64,000 nucleotides of DNA, taken from NCBI GenBank assembly GCA_029266425.1, contig JAQSWY010000018.1, positions 37,451 through 101,450 of the forward strand, in the 5' to 3' direction. Positions 52,403 through 60,013 of the stretch are shown here, in pieces. Under the pieces are notes generated by a model, which made no database searches, was not told the DNA's origin, and worked only from the letters and a program-made list of their open reading frames with translations. Origin of the DNA: Xanthobacteraceae bacterium (GTDB lineage: Bacteria > Pseudomonadota > Alphaproteobacteria > Rhizobiales > Xanthobacteraceae). The translations under genes were made by a program, and so were the position numbers. How positions within the stretch are numbered: position 1 is the stretch's first letter; the number at the start of each line of letters is the position of its first letter.

Positions 52403-53161
52403 ATGGACACGAAGGTTGTCATCATCACCGGCGCCGGCATCGGCATCGGCCGCGCCACCGCCTTCGCCTTCGGCCGTGCCGGCTATCATGTCGTCGTCAC
52501 CGACGTGCTGGAGGCCGAGGGGCGCGCCGTGTCGCAATCCATCGTGGGGGAGGGTGGCAGCGCCGAATTCGCGCTGCTCGACGTCACCTCGACCGCAATG
52601 ACCGATGCCGTGGTGGCGGATGTCGAACAGCGTCATGGCCGCATCGACGCCATCATCGCCAATGCCGGCATCGCCAAGAAGGTGCCGCTGGCTGAGATGT
52701 CCGACACCGAGTGGGACAAGACCTTCGAGGTCGATCTCAAGGGCATCATGCGCATCGTGCGGGCAGCCGCCCCCGGCATGCGGGCGCGAAAGGCGGGGAG
52801 CATCGTCGCGCTGTCCTCCATCATGGGCGTCGCCTATGGCTGGGACGAGCATGTGCATTATTCGGCGGCGAAGTCCGGCGTGGTCGGGCTGGTGCGCGGG
52901 CTTGCGGTGGAGCTGGCGGCCGACGGCATCCGGGTGAACGGCGTCGCGCCCGGCTATATCCGCACCGCGCAGGCGCTCTCCATCGAGCATTCGCTTGGGC
53001 CGGAAGGGTTGGAACAGGCGGCGTCTTTCATCCCGATGGGTAGGGTCGGCGAGCCGGACGACATTGCCGACGTCATCGTGTTCCTGGCCTCGGACGCGGC
53101 GCGCTACATGACCGGCCAGGTGGTCACGGTCGATGGCGGGCTGCTGGTGGGACGGTATTGA
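52403..53161 (+). CDS. SDR-family oxidoreductase
   Basis: The 252-residue protein has GAGIGIGRA (about 10-18), NAGIAKK, the catalytic region LSSIMGVAYGWDEHVHYSAAK and VTVDGGLLVGRY at the end. It follows the hydantoinase by 3 bp. A classical NAD(P)-dependent SDR of unknown substrate. Its last 58 bp overlap the 3' end of the convergent CobW gene, so both C-termini are encoded by the same DNA on opposite strands. Confidence 0.9.
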   Translation: MDTKVVIITGAGIGIGRATAFAFGRAGYHVVVTDVLEAEGRAVSQSIVGEGGSAEFALLDVTSTAMTDAVVADVEQRHGRIDAIIANAGIAKKVPLAEMSDTEWDKTFEVDLKGIMRIVRAAAPGMRARKAGSIVALSSIMGVAYGWDEHVHYSAAKSGVVGLVRGLAVELAADGIRVNGVAPGYIRTAQALSIEHSLGPEGLEQAASFIPMGRVGEPDDIADVIVFLASDAARYMTGQVVTVDGGLLVGRY

Positions 53162-54207
53162 GGCTCGCCCACCCGGTTGAACGCCGCGAACGAGCGCTGC
53201 ACCAGCGCCGGATCGAGCCCCTTGGCGATGATCACGATGCGTGTGCCGCGCTGACCTTCCGGCCATCCCTTCAGATGCAGCGGGGCGTGGATCAGATGCT
53301 GCACGCCCTGCACCACCACCGGGCCGTCGACGCCTTCGAGTTCAAGCAAGCCCTTGAGCCGAAGCACAGCATTGCCATGGCAATTGAGCAGCATCGACAG
53401 CCACAAGGCGAAGCGTGGCCATGACAATGCTTGGCCGGCCTCGAGGACGAAGGCGCGGATGTCGCCGTGTCGGTTGCGGTCGTGGCGATGTCTCAGGCCA
53501 TGCGGATGGTCATGGTCATGATCGCCGTCCACCTCGGCGGCGCCGGCGAGCCAGCGTGCGACCTCCACCGAGCGTGTGTCGTCGTCATGGATATCGCTCA
53601 GCAGCAGCGCGGCGTCGGGCGTCATCGCCTCGGTGAGCGTCATCAGTTCGGCGGTCGGATTGAGCGTGCCGAGCCGCGCCCGTAGCCGCGCTGCCTCCTC
53701 GTCCGAGGCAAGATCGGTCTTGGTGATGACCAGCCGGTCGGCCGCCGCCACCTGCCGCAGCGATTCCGGGTAAGCGTCTAGGTTGGAAAGCCCGTTCGGC
53801 ACATCGACCACGGTGATGAGATTGCCCATGCGGAAATGGTGCCGCAGCATCGGGTCGGCGGCGAGCGTCGCCACGATCGGGGCCGGATCGGCAATGCCGG
53901 TGGTCTCGATGGCGATGCGGGCGAAGGCCGGGATGGTGCCGAGCCGCCGGCGCTCCATCAGCGCGACGAGTGCGCTCTTGAGATCGCCGCGAACCGTGCA
54001 GCAGATGCAGCCGCTCTTCAGCAGCACCACATCCTCGTCGACCGCCTCTTCGACCAGCAGATGGTCGAGCCCGATCTCGCCGAATTCATTGATGATGACC
54101 GCGGTGTCGCCGAGTTCGGGCAGCGCCAGCAGGCGGCGCAGCAGCGAGGTCTTGCCGGCGCCGAGGAAGCCGGTGAGCACATGGGTGGTGACGCGCGCCG
54201 CGTTCAT
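53104..54207 (-). CDS. CobW/G3E-family metallochaperone GTPase
   Basis: The 367-residue protein has the P-loop GFLGAGKT (13-20), the metal motif CICC (67-70), NEFGEIGLDHLL, a guanine motif (TKTD) and a histidine/aspartate-rich segment (about residues 250-270), then a CobW C-terminal domain. G3E GTPases deliver zinc, cobalt or nickel to client enzymes. Its place in a hydantoinase cluster suggests zinc supply to that amidohydrolase. The start overlaps the small CxxC protein gene (ATGA). The last 20 residues are encoded opposite the SDR gene and may be non-essential. Confidence 0.9.
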   Translation of the reverse strand: MNAARVTTHVLTGFLGAGKTSLLRRLLALPELGDTAVIINEFGEIGLDHLLVEEAVDEDVVLLKSGCICCTVRGDLKSALVALMERRRLGTIPAFARIAIETTGIADPAPIVATLAADPMLRHHFRMGNLITVVDVPNGLSNLDAYPESLRQVAAADRLVITKTDLASDEEAARLRARLGTLNPTAELMTLTEAMTPDAALLLSDIHDDDTRSVEVARWLAGAAEVDGDHDHDHPHGLRHRHDRNRHGDIRAFVLEAGQALSWPRFALWLSMLLNCHGNAVLRLKGLLELEGVDGPVVVQGVQHLIHAPLHLKGWPEGQRGTRIVIIAKGLDPALVQRSFAAFNRVGEPQYRPTSSPPSTVTTWPVM

Positions 54208-54512
54208 CGCCGCGCCGCTTCCATCTGCTCGATCACGGCGGGGTCGAGCGGGTCGCAGGGCTTGCCCGTCAGCTTTTCCGCCTCCGGCCAGATGGCGCCG
54301 AAATGCTCGACCATTGCCATCTTGCCGGTGCGCGAGCGCAGGGTGAAGCGGCCCGCCCATTCGTCGAGGGTGAGGCCGTAGTGCCGCAGCACCTCGTTGG
54401 CGAGCGCGGCCCGCGCCCGCCGCTCCAACGTCGGCGTGCCGCCGGCGCCGGTTGCGCCCGTGCCGGCGCTCCAGTGATCGCTCCCGCCAAAGGCGCCGCA
54501 TAGCCCGCACAT
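54204..54512 (-). CDS. Small CxxC protein coupled to the CobW GTPase
   Basis: The 102-residue protein starts at the ATG at 54510-54512 behind AAGGAG. It opens with MCGLCGAFGG, a CxxC pair at residues 2 and 5, then a helical middle (RARAALANEVLRHYGLTLDEWAG is its core) and PCDPLDPAVIEQM near the end. I do not recognise an assigned function. Four-base overlap with the GTPase gene indicates that the two work together, for example as a metal relay; this is inference. Confidence 0.8.
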   Translation of the reverse strand: MCGLCGAFGGSDHWSAGTGATGAGGTPTLERRARAALANEVLRHYGLTLDEWAGRFTLRSRTGKMAMVEHFGAIWPEAEKLTGKPCDPLDPAVIEQMEAARR

Positions 54513-54539
54513 GGCTTGCTCCTTTTCTGCCCCAATAGC

Positions 54540-54625
54540 CCTCGAAGGATGCTCGCCTCCGATGGCCGTCTTCTGCTTCAGCATCCTTCGAGGCTTGCTT
54601 TGCTCGCACCTCAGGATGAGGTCGC
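54540..54625. repeat. Dispersed palindromic repeat upstream of the CxxC protein gene
   Basis: A perfect 14-bp inverted repeat (54540-54553 with 54580-54593; core CTCGAAGGATGCT) is followed by CTTGCTTTGCTCGCACCTCAGGATGAGG. This layout is a common intergenic repeat in Xanthobacteraceae and Bradyrhizobium relatives. It lies between the deacetylase gene end and the CxxC gene start. Confidence 0.65.
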
Positions 54626-54626
54626 T

Positions 54627-55526
54627 TTAGGGCTTCGGTCGCGCGGTGCCGCTGCGCGGATAGCGCCTGGCGAAGTCGTCGGCGATCGCCTCCATGGTGA
54701 CGAACTTCACGCCCTCATGGCCCCTCATGTGGTCGTACAGCCGCTCGTGCATCTTCAGCACGTGTGGGCGGCCCGACACGTCCGGGTGGATGGTGATCGG
54801 GAACACCGCGTAATCGTAATTCTCGTAGATCCAGTCGAACTGGTCGCGCCAGGTGTCTTCGATGTCGCGCGGCGAGACGAAGCCGTGGCTGTTCGGCGCC
54901 GCCTTGATGAACATCATCGGCGGCAAATCGTCGAGGTGCCAGGAGGCGGGAATCTCGATGAGATCGGTCTCCTCGCCCTGCGTATAGGGCGTCATCCAGG
55001 CGGAGGGATGCTTGGAATAATCGATCTTGGTCCATTTATCGCCGACCGTCACATAATAGGGGTGATGGTCATTGTGCATCAGCGAGTGGTCGTACTTCAC
55101 GCCCTTCTGCTTCAGCAACTCATTGGTCTTGGAGCCGAACTCCCACCACGGCGCCACATAGCCGCGCGGCGGCTTGCCGGAGAGCTTGGTGATCAGCTCG
55201 ACGCACTTGTCGAAGATCGCCTCTTCCTGCTCCGGCGTCATGGCGATCGGATTTTCGTGGCTGTAACCGTGCATGCCGATCTCGTGGCCGGCATCCGCCA
55301 CCGCTTTCATCTCGTCCCAGAAGCTTTCGATCGAGTGGCCGGGGATGAACCAGGTGGTCTTGATGCCCCATTTCTCGAACAACTTGAGCAGGCGAACGCT
55401 GCCGACCCGGCCGGCGAAGGCGCCGCGGGAGATATCGCACGGGCTGTCCTCGCCGCCATAGGAGCCGAGCCAGCCGGCAACCGCGTCGACATCGATGCCG
55501 TAGGAGACGAAGATTTCCTTGGCCAT
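54627..55526 (-). CDS. Polysaccharide deacetylase-family protein (PuuE/PgdA-like amidohydrolase)
   Basis: The 299-residue NodB-homology protein has IDVDAVAGW (metal Asp), the HGYSHENP metal motif, [10 protein letters not shown] and the late [15 protein letters not shown]. The family holds peptidoglycan deacetylases (HP0310-type PgdA) and the cofactor-independent allantoinase PuuE. The absence of a signal peptide and the adjacent hydantoinase and AllA-like genes favour a cytosolic ring-opening or deacylating role in ureide catabolism. It is downstream of the FadR-type regulator gene on the same strand. Confidence 0.88.
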   Translation of the reverse strand: MAKEIFVSYGIDVDAVAGWLGSYGGEDSPCDISRGAFAGRVGSVRLLKLFEKWGIKTTWFIPGHSIESFWDEMKAVADAGHEIGMHGYSHENPIAMTPEQEEAIFDKCVELITKLSGKPPRGYVAPWWEFGSKTNELLKQKGVKYDHSLMHNDHHPYYVTVGDKWTKIDYSKHPSAWMTPYTQGEETDLIEIPASWHLDDLPPMMFIKAAPNSHGFVSPRDIEDTWRDQFDWIYENYDYAVFPITIHPDVSGRPHVLKMHERLYDHMRGHEGVKFVTMEAIADDFARRYPRSGTARPKP

Positions 55527-55579
55527 GGGCTCTCCTTTTCAAGAATGATCGCGCCGATGCCTACGGCGGGGGGTGGGGA

Positions 55580-56341
55580 TCAGACGAACTCGGTGATCGT
55601 GATGCCAGCGCGATCTGCGGTGTGGCTGAGGTGGCGACGCATATAATAACCCGCTCCCTCGGGGTCGCCCATCTTGAGCGCCTCGACCACGCGCTCATGC
55701 TCCATCACGGGGTCCCACAACTTGTCGCGCCGGACCGGCAAGCGGCTGCTTTCGAGCAGTACGCGCGCGAAGCTGTGATGCATGTCGGCGAGCAGGCGGT
55801 TGCGCGAGAAGCGCATGATCAGCCGGTGGAACTCGAAATCGATCTGCGCGAACTCGGCGAAGTCGAGCGCATGCGCCGCCTTGCGGAAGCATTGGAGGTT
55901 CTCCTCCAACTCCTCGATCTCGGCGTCGGTATGGTTCATGGCCGCGAGCTGGGCGGCATGGCTCTCGGCGATGTAGCGGAACTGGTAGACCTCGGCAGGC
56001 GTGTAACGTGCGGCGAAGCGCCAGGAGGGCGTCGCGGTCGCGTCCGCGGTGTCACTCGCGGTGCGCAGGAAGGTGCCGCGCCCCGGCTCGATTGAGATCA
56101 GGCCGATCGTCGCAAGGATGGAGAGCGCCTCGCGCAGCGTCGCCCGACTGACATCGAGCTCCTTGGCCAGTTCGCGCTGCGGCGGCAGCGGCGAATTCGG
56201 CGCGAGCCGCTCGTCCTCGATCATCTTCTGCAGGGTGGCAACCGCCATTTGGGCGGCCGACGGAGCCGGCTCGCGCCTGGGCTTTCGAGACACTGCGGTC
56301 TGACCAATTTCCTTGGATCTCACTTGCACGGTTTTGCGCAT
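55580..56341 (-). CDS. FadR-subfamily GntR transcriptional regulator
   Basis: The 253-residue protein has a basic N-terminal extension (about 30 residues), a winged helix (LPPQRELAKELDVSRATLREALSILATIGLISIEPGRGTF, about 51-90) and a FCD domain (IDFEFHRLIMRFSRN; HMxH-like MEHERVVEAL). It is divergent from the AllA-like gene and likely controls that gene, the deacetylase and perhaps the transporter. Two identical 11-bp sequences, one in the gap and one inside its own start region, are candidate binding sites. Confidence 0.9.
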   Translation of the reverse strand: MRKTVQVRSKEIGQTAVSRKPRREPAPSAAQMAVATLQKMIEDERLAPNSPLPPQRELAKELDVSRATLREALSILATIGLISIEPGRGTFLRTASDTADATATPSWRFAARYTPAEVYQFRYIAESHAAQLAAMNHTDAEIEELEENLQCFRKAAHALDFAEFAQIDFEFHRLIMRFSRNRLLADMHHSFARVLLESSRLPVRRDKLWDPVMEHERVVEALKMGDPEGAGYYMRRHLSHTADRAGITITEFV

Positions 56342-56384
56342 GTCATTACTGTCCAGCGATCATGGAACAATTACACCAACCGCC

Positions 56385-56395
56385 CGGTCTGACCA
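56385..56395. promoter_or_regulatory. Candidate GntR operator, repeated at 56296-56306
   Basis: CGGTCTGACCA occurs at 56385-56395 in the divergent gap and again at 56296-56306 inside the regulator's first codons. Its core (TGGTC-GACC-like on the other strand) resembles FadR-type half-sites. Two copies 89 bp apart could bind the regulator cooperatively. Confidence 0.5.
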
Positions 56396-56481
56396 GCTCG
56401 AAATTTCATCGCGCCATGGTATCGATGGTTCGGCCTCTCCTGTTGCCGCGCAGTCGCCGGCGGTCGTGATCAGAGGTATAA

Positions 56482-57084
56482 TTGAGCGAGATTTCCAAGC
56501 GCGGCGGAACCTTCACGCGTGACCGGGCGGCCAGGGGTGATGAGACGTTGAGATTTGGCGAAGCCTTGGAGCTTGAGCTCCAGCTCGTCAATGCAGAACT
56601 CTTCAGCCCCTATGGCGACCTCGTGCAGGCTTCAGACCCGCATCCCTTGTCCGTGAACGCCGGTACGGCCCTGCGCCATGATATAGCGGTGTTCGGCCGG
56701 GACGAGCGGCCCGGCAGCCGGCTCGTCACGTCGGTATTCGAGACACTTCCGCAGGCGCTGCCGCTCGTCATCGGGATGCTGGAGCAGCATCCCTTTTCGC
56801 GGCAGGCGATTGTCGAGATGCGGGGGCTCGATTTCATCCTCGCCGTGTGCGTGCCGAAGGCGAACGGCCAGCCGGATCTCGCCTCCTTGCGGGCTTTCCT
56901 CTTCCCGCATGGGTTCGGCGTGATCTATCGCAAGGGTGTCTGGCATACGCCCATCATCGGGATCGCCAAGGTCGGCCAGTTCTTCGTGCAGTCCTGGCAG
57001 GATGGCACCGCTGCTGATTGCGAGGAGGCGTCCATACCGCCGCACATTATTCGCCCGTCGCCCCTCGCCAAGACCACCGCGTGA
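56482..57084 (+). CDS. Ureidoglycolate lyase (AllA)-like protein
   Basis: The 200-residue protein starts with TTG at 56482 behind AGAGG; no ATG is available before the domain. The AllA fold begins at LVNAELFSPYGDLV and shows MLEQHPFSRQAIVEM, LASLRAFLFPHGFGVIYRKGVWHTPI with the metal-region histidine (WHTP). AllA releases urea from ureidoglycolate in the last step of allantoin breakdown. It is about 30 residues longer than standard AllA because of the N-terminal extension. Other allantoin genes are missing, so a relative with another ureide substrate is possible. Confidence 0.85.
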   Translation: MSEISKRGGTFTRDRAARGDETLRFGEALELELQLVNAELFSPYGDLVQASDPHPLSVNAGTALRHDIAVFGRDERPGSRLVTSVFETLPQALPLVIGMLEQHPFSRQAIVEMRGLDFILAVCVPKANGQPDLASLRAFLFPHGFGVIYRKGVWHTPIIGIAKVGQFFVQSWQDGTAADCEEASIPPHIIRPSPLAKTTA

Positions 57085-57539
57085 GGGCGAAGCTGTTCGC
57101 CGTCTCCACATCGCGTGCGGCGACGCTTAGGCGCACCAGTGGGTGCAAAGCGATGCGCGCGATATCCGCGGCCGTGGTGGTGTGCCGTTCGGGTGTGAGC
57201 ACGGCGGCCCTGCAACAGCTGAGCCGTTGAGCCCTTCGCCCATAGAGCAGTTATGCTCCGCCCTCGATGTTGGACGTCGCCATTGCACTCAGTGGCCCAT
57301 GCTGCCGAAAGACCATCGCCCGCCGTTGTCGATCAGTTGCACAAGTCGGCAGGGATTTTTCAGTCAGAAATGGTTGCTCGGCCGAGGACGCCGAATCGCA
57401 CTCTGGGCCTCTGATTTCGAGGCGAGCACGGCTTCCCTCGCGCGGGCGGCAAGGGACCAGAGGAAACAGAACGCCGGAACTTTACCGAACGCACGCAGTA
57501 AAATGAAATACGGACGGGGCTGCTACCCGTGAGGCTGCC
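57085..57539. other. Gap without recognisable gene
   Basis: A 455-bp stretch of lower G+C than the catabolic loci. The open frames are short and show no family motif. The last 60 bp before the small membrane-protein gene are relatively A-rich and may hold its promoter. Confidence 0.5.
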
Positions 57540-57770
57540 ATGCTCGTCATCTTGTCTGGTGCGGTATTGGTTCTTGCTGGCGTCGTCTATCTGGGCGCCG
57601 CGGCAATCTGGCTGGGCCCTCTGAGCCGTTCGCGGCGGTCCGCGGCGGCAACGGATACGCTCGAACCATCAGGTCGAGGTATCGCCGTCTTCGGGCTGGC
57701 ACGAAACTGGCCTGGCTTGGCGCTCGTAGTGGTTGGCGGCCTTTTAATGCTGGCGGGGACGGCAATCTAA
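57540..57770 (+). CDS. Small two-helix membrane protein, function unknown
   Basis: The 76-residue protein has two hydrophobic helices (about residues 2-26 and 58-76) joined by a polar loop of about 30 residues rich in serine and arginine. No family recognised. It converges on the cyclase gene. A strong ribosome site is not visible, but the two-helix pattern is unlikely by chance. Confidence 0.55.
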   Translation: MLVILSGAVLVLAGVVYLGAAAIWLGPLSRSRRSAAATDTLEPSGRGIAVFGLARNWPGLALVVVGGLLMLAGTAI

Positions 57771-57807
57771 AGATCGATGCGATATCGGGGGCCTCGATTG
57801 TGATGGA

Positions 57808-58620
57808 TCAACGCCAGCTTACTTCGAAGGCTTCAACTGGATGCACAAAGCCTTTCAGAGCCTTGTGCCCCAGGGATACAAGGCGGCGCCGGTCTGAGAG
57901 CAATTCTGATATTACCCCCGATACAACAATGGTGCACGGCTCCGCTTCTTGGCAAAGGCGAGCTGCCGTCTGAACTGTCGTCCCAAACAGGTCGTTGCTG
58001 TCCGCAACAGGCTCACCGGCATCCAACCCGATCCGCACCCGTAGCTTCTCTTTACTATTAACATTAAAGGCATCGAATGCCTGCTGGATGGCGCAGGCAC
58101 AATCGACCGCTGCTGCGACGTCATCGAAAGAGGCCATGATTCCATCCCCGGTGTGCTTGACCTCGCGTCCTCCCTTGTTCTCCAAGGCACGGCGTACCAG
58201 AGCATCGTGGGCTCGCGTCATCTCAACCGCTCTTAGATCACCTAACCTTGCGGTCATACCGGTCGAATCGACGATATCCGTGAACATGATGGTACGCAGG
58301 GCGGGATCAATCGTCGCTTGGGAGGTGTTCCCTCTCGGGGCCGGATCCGAGAGTCGGCCTAAGAATGCTTCGACTGCGGAAAGATCGACCTCGATCACGT
58401 CCTTAGCTACACACCCATGGGCCTCGTCATGCACCCGCATCGCCGTCTGGATGTCTGGGGCGTCGATGAGGCAGAAGGTTGTTCCCCGCGTCTCGTCGAA
58501 CCAGTATGTGAGGAACCGGACGCCATAACCCTCTTGTACCTCCAAGTCCTTGCGATGGGCCTCCGCAATATCGGCGGCGGTGAGACCTCTCAAATCATGC
58601 CGGTCCAGGAAAATAGGCAT
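57808..58620 (-). CDS. DUF4242 domain fused to a class III adenylate/guanylate cyclase domain
   Basis: The start ATG at 58618-58620 follows GGAGAGAACG and gives 270 residues. Residues 1-95 form a DUF4242-like (DUF4242/nickel-binding ferredoxin-like) domain (PIFLDRHDLRGLTAADIAEAH; YWFDETRGTTFCLIDAP). Residues 110-270 form a class III cyclase catalytic domain: RTIMFTDIVDSTGMTARLGD (first metal Asp in FTDIVDS), VKHTGDGIMASF (second metal region) and FGTTVQTAARLC. The fusion suggests a soluble sensor cyclase that makes cAMP or cGMP in response to a ligand of the N-terminal domain. Confidence 0.85.
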   Translation of the reverse strand: MPIFLDRHDLRGLTAADIAEAHRKDLEVQEGYGVRFLTYWFDETRGTTFCLIDAPDIQTAMRVHDEAHGCVAKDVIEVDLSAVEAFLGRLSDPAPRGNTSQATIDPALRTIMFTDIVDSTGMTARLGDLRAVEMTRAHDALVRRALENKGGREVKHTGDGIMASFDDVAAAVDCACAIQQAFDAFNVNSKEKLRVRIGLDAGEPVADSNDLFGTTVQTAARLCQEAEPCTIVVSGVISELLSDRRRLVSLGHKALKGFVHPVEAFEVSWR

Positions 58621-59018
58621 CGTTCTCTCCACATCGCCTAGGCTAGGAGCTTCTCCACGCGAGTCCGCGCCGCAGACAGGAGCCGACACTCATACAGGAC
58701 CACTTCGCACCAAGAGCTGACTGCATACCTCATGATACGGCGGCTCGTGTTTCATAGGGCTGCATATCCTATGTCCAGGCGGGTCTCGCGTCGCTCGGAA
58801 ACCTGCAGGCTTCACCACTCGACGGACGTCCGGTTTCCCTTCTACCCGGCGGTGCCGCATGTCGCCGCTTTGGTGGCTGAGTTCAGGCGCTACTCCCGTT
58901 CCAGCCTCTACTCGGGAGTGGCGCCCTGCTCCGCGACAAGAATTCCGTTGCCCTTCTTATCAGCCGGCAGCCCCACCGCCGGGTGACTCGAACTTGAACC
59001 AGCTCATATCGAGCGGTC
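58621..59018. other. Gap without recognisable gene
   Basis: About 400 bp with only short frames. A 7-bp inverted repeat (ACTCCCG and CGGGAGT, about 58893-58920) is present. No promoter or RNA gene recognised. Confidence 0.45.
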
Positions 59019-59125
59019 TCACATGCCCGGGACGGCGGCGATGTCGCGCACGCGGCCGGAACCCCCATGACCTTGCCGACCGGCGTCGCCTTGCCGGTGG
59101 CAAGATCGACCTTGTCGGCTAGTCC
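59019..59125 (-). pseudogene. Possible C-terminal relic, DUF4394-like
   Basis: The minus strand reads KVDLATGKATPVGKV and then, in another frame, GGSGRVRDIAAVPGM followed by a stop at 59019-59021. The pattern of a beta-propeller-like repeat ending in RVRDIAA resembles the end of DUF4394 proteins. A frameshift and lack of any upstream part mark it as a fragment. Identification is tentative. Confidence 0.4.
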
Positions 59126-59196
59126 TTATTTGTTCAGCGCGCATTCAGCGCACGCGGCGTGTAAGAGGGCGCAAGTAGCATCATTGAGGTTGCCGT

Positions 59197-59964
59197 ATGT
59201 CTTCTATACCCCATCTGGAGGGAAGCCGCGTGAGCTTGTCGCCGTTTTGCGACAATGACACGGTAGCGCTCGCGCACATTCCTTCTTTCCCTGAAGTTTC
59301 CAAGAATATCACCGTAGATGCGTCTAGCTGGGAAAAGTGCATGCTGGCGGCTCAGCGACGTATTAGCTGGCACAACTCATCATGGTCTGAGCGAGGATAC
59401 GGAGTTTGGGCTATCCGCGCCGGGGCCGGACATCTGATCGGTTGGTGCGGATTTGCTGCCCCGGATATCGGGGATGATCCGGAAATACTGTACGGCCTCC
59501 ACCCCTCTTTCTGGGGCAGGGGCTACGCGACGGAAGCGGCACTAAGTGCGTTGAACTGGCTATTCAAAAGCACTCCGTCTCAGGGAGCTTCAGCGGTTTT
59601 TTTTGGAGCGATAGCCCCGCGGTCGTTATCGTTGCTCGGCACGCTCGGCTTCCAGAGACGAGGGAGTATGTCGATGGCCGATTTCCTGCCCGACCACGAA
59701 CTAGCCCTTGGCGTAATTCGATACGAACTGTGGCGGTTGGAAGGGGGTGACCGCACCGATGCACACGAATTGTCGTTTCAGGCGGCCTATAAGCTCGGGA
59801 TGTTGTCTACGTTGCATCCCGCCTCGGCAACAATGTCATCGTTGAACAGTACGTTAGAGGCGGCGCGCGTTAATCCCCTGGTCTCTTTGAATATCGTGAC
59901 TGATGCTTTTAATAGAGGTCGGGCAAATCCTTCATTAGACTGGTTTTACCGACCGAAACAGTAA
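59197..59964 (+). CDS. GNAT-family N-acetyltransferase with C-terminal extension
   Basis: The 255-residue protein has a RimJ/RimL-type GNAT domain (residues 1-180): AGHLIGWCGFA, the acetyl-CoA loop HPSFWGRGYATEAALSALNWLF and LSLLGTLGFQRRG. A 75-residue C-terminal tail follows that I cannot assign. G+C and codon use are visibly lower than in the neighbours (many TTT, TCT, AAT codons), and decayed sequence lies just upstream, both suggesting horizontal gain. Confidence 0.85.
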   Translation: MSSIPHLEGSRVSLSPFCDNDTVALAHIPSFPEVSKNITVDASSWEKCMLAAQRRISWHNSSWSERGYGVWAIRAGAGHLIGWCGFAAPDIGDDPEILYGLHPSFWGRGYATEAALSALNWLFKSTPSQGASAVFFGAIAPRSLSLLGTLGFQRRGSMSMADFLPDHELALGVIRYELWRLEGGDRTDAHELSFQAAYKLGMLSTLHPASATMSSLNSTLEAARVNPLVSLNIVTDAFNRGRANPSLDWFYRPKQ

Positions 59965-60013
59965 ACGGGGCGCCTCCTTGCCACGTGCAAACGGGCGCCC
60001 CCGTGCTCTCGTT

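Noticed and set aside
57457..57505. GGAAC near 57477 as an EcfG promoter of the small membrane protein
   Set aside because: No CGTT-like element stands 16-17 bases downstream.
57143..57532. A 129-codon frame in the gap before the small membrane protein
   Set aside because: No ribosome site, mixed composition, no motif; not distinguishable from chance.
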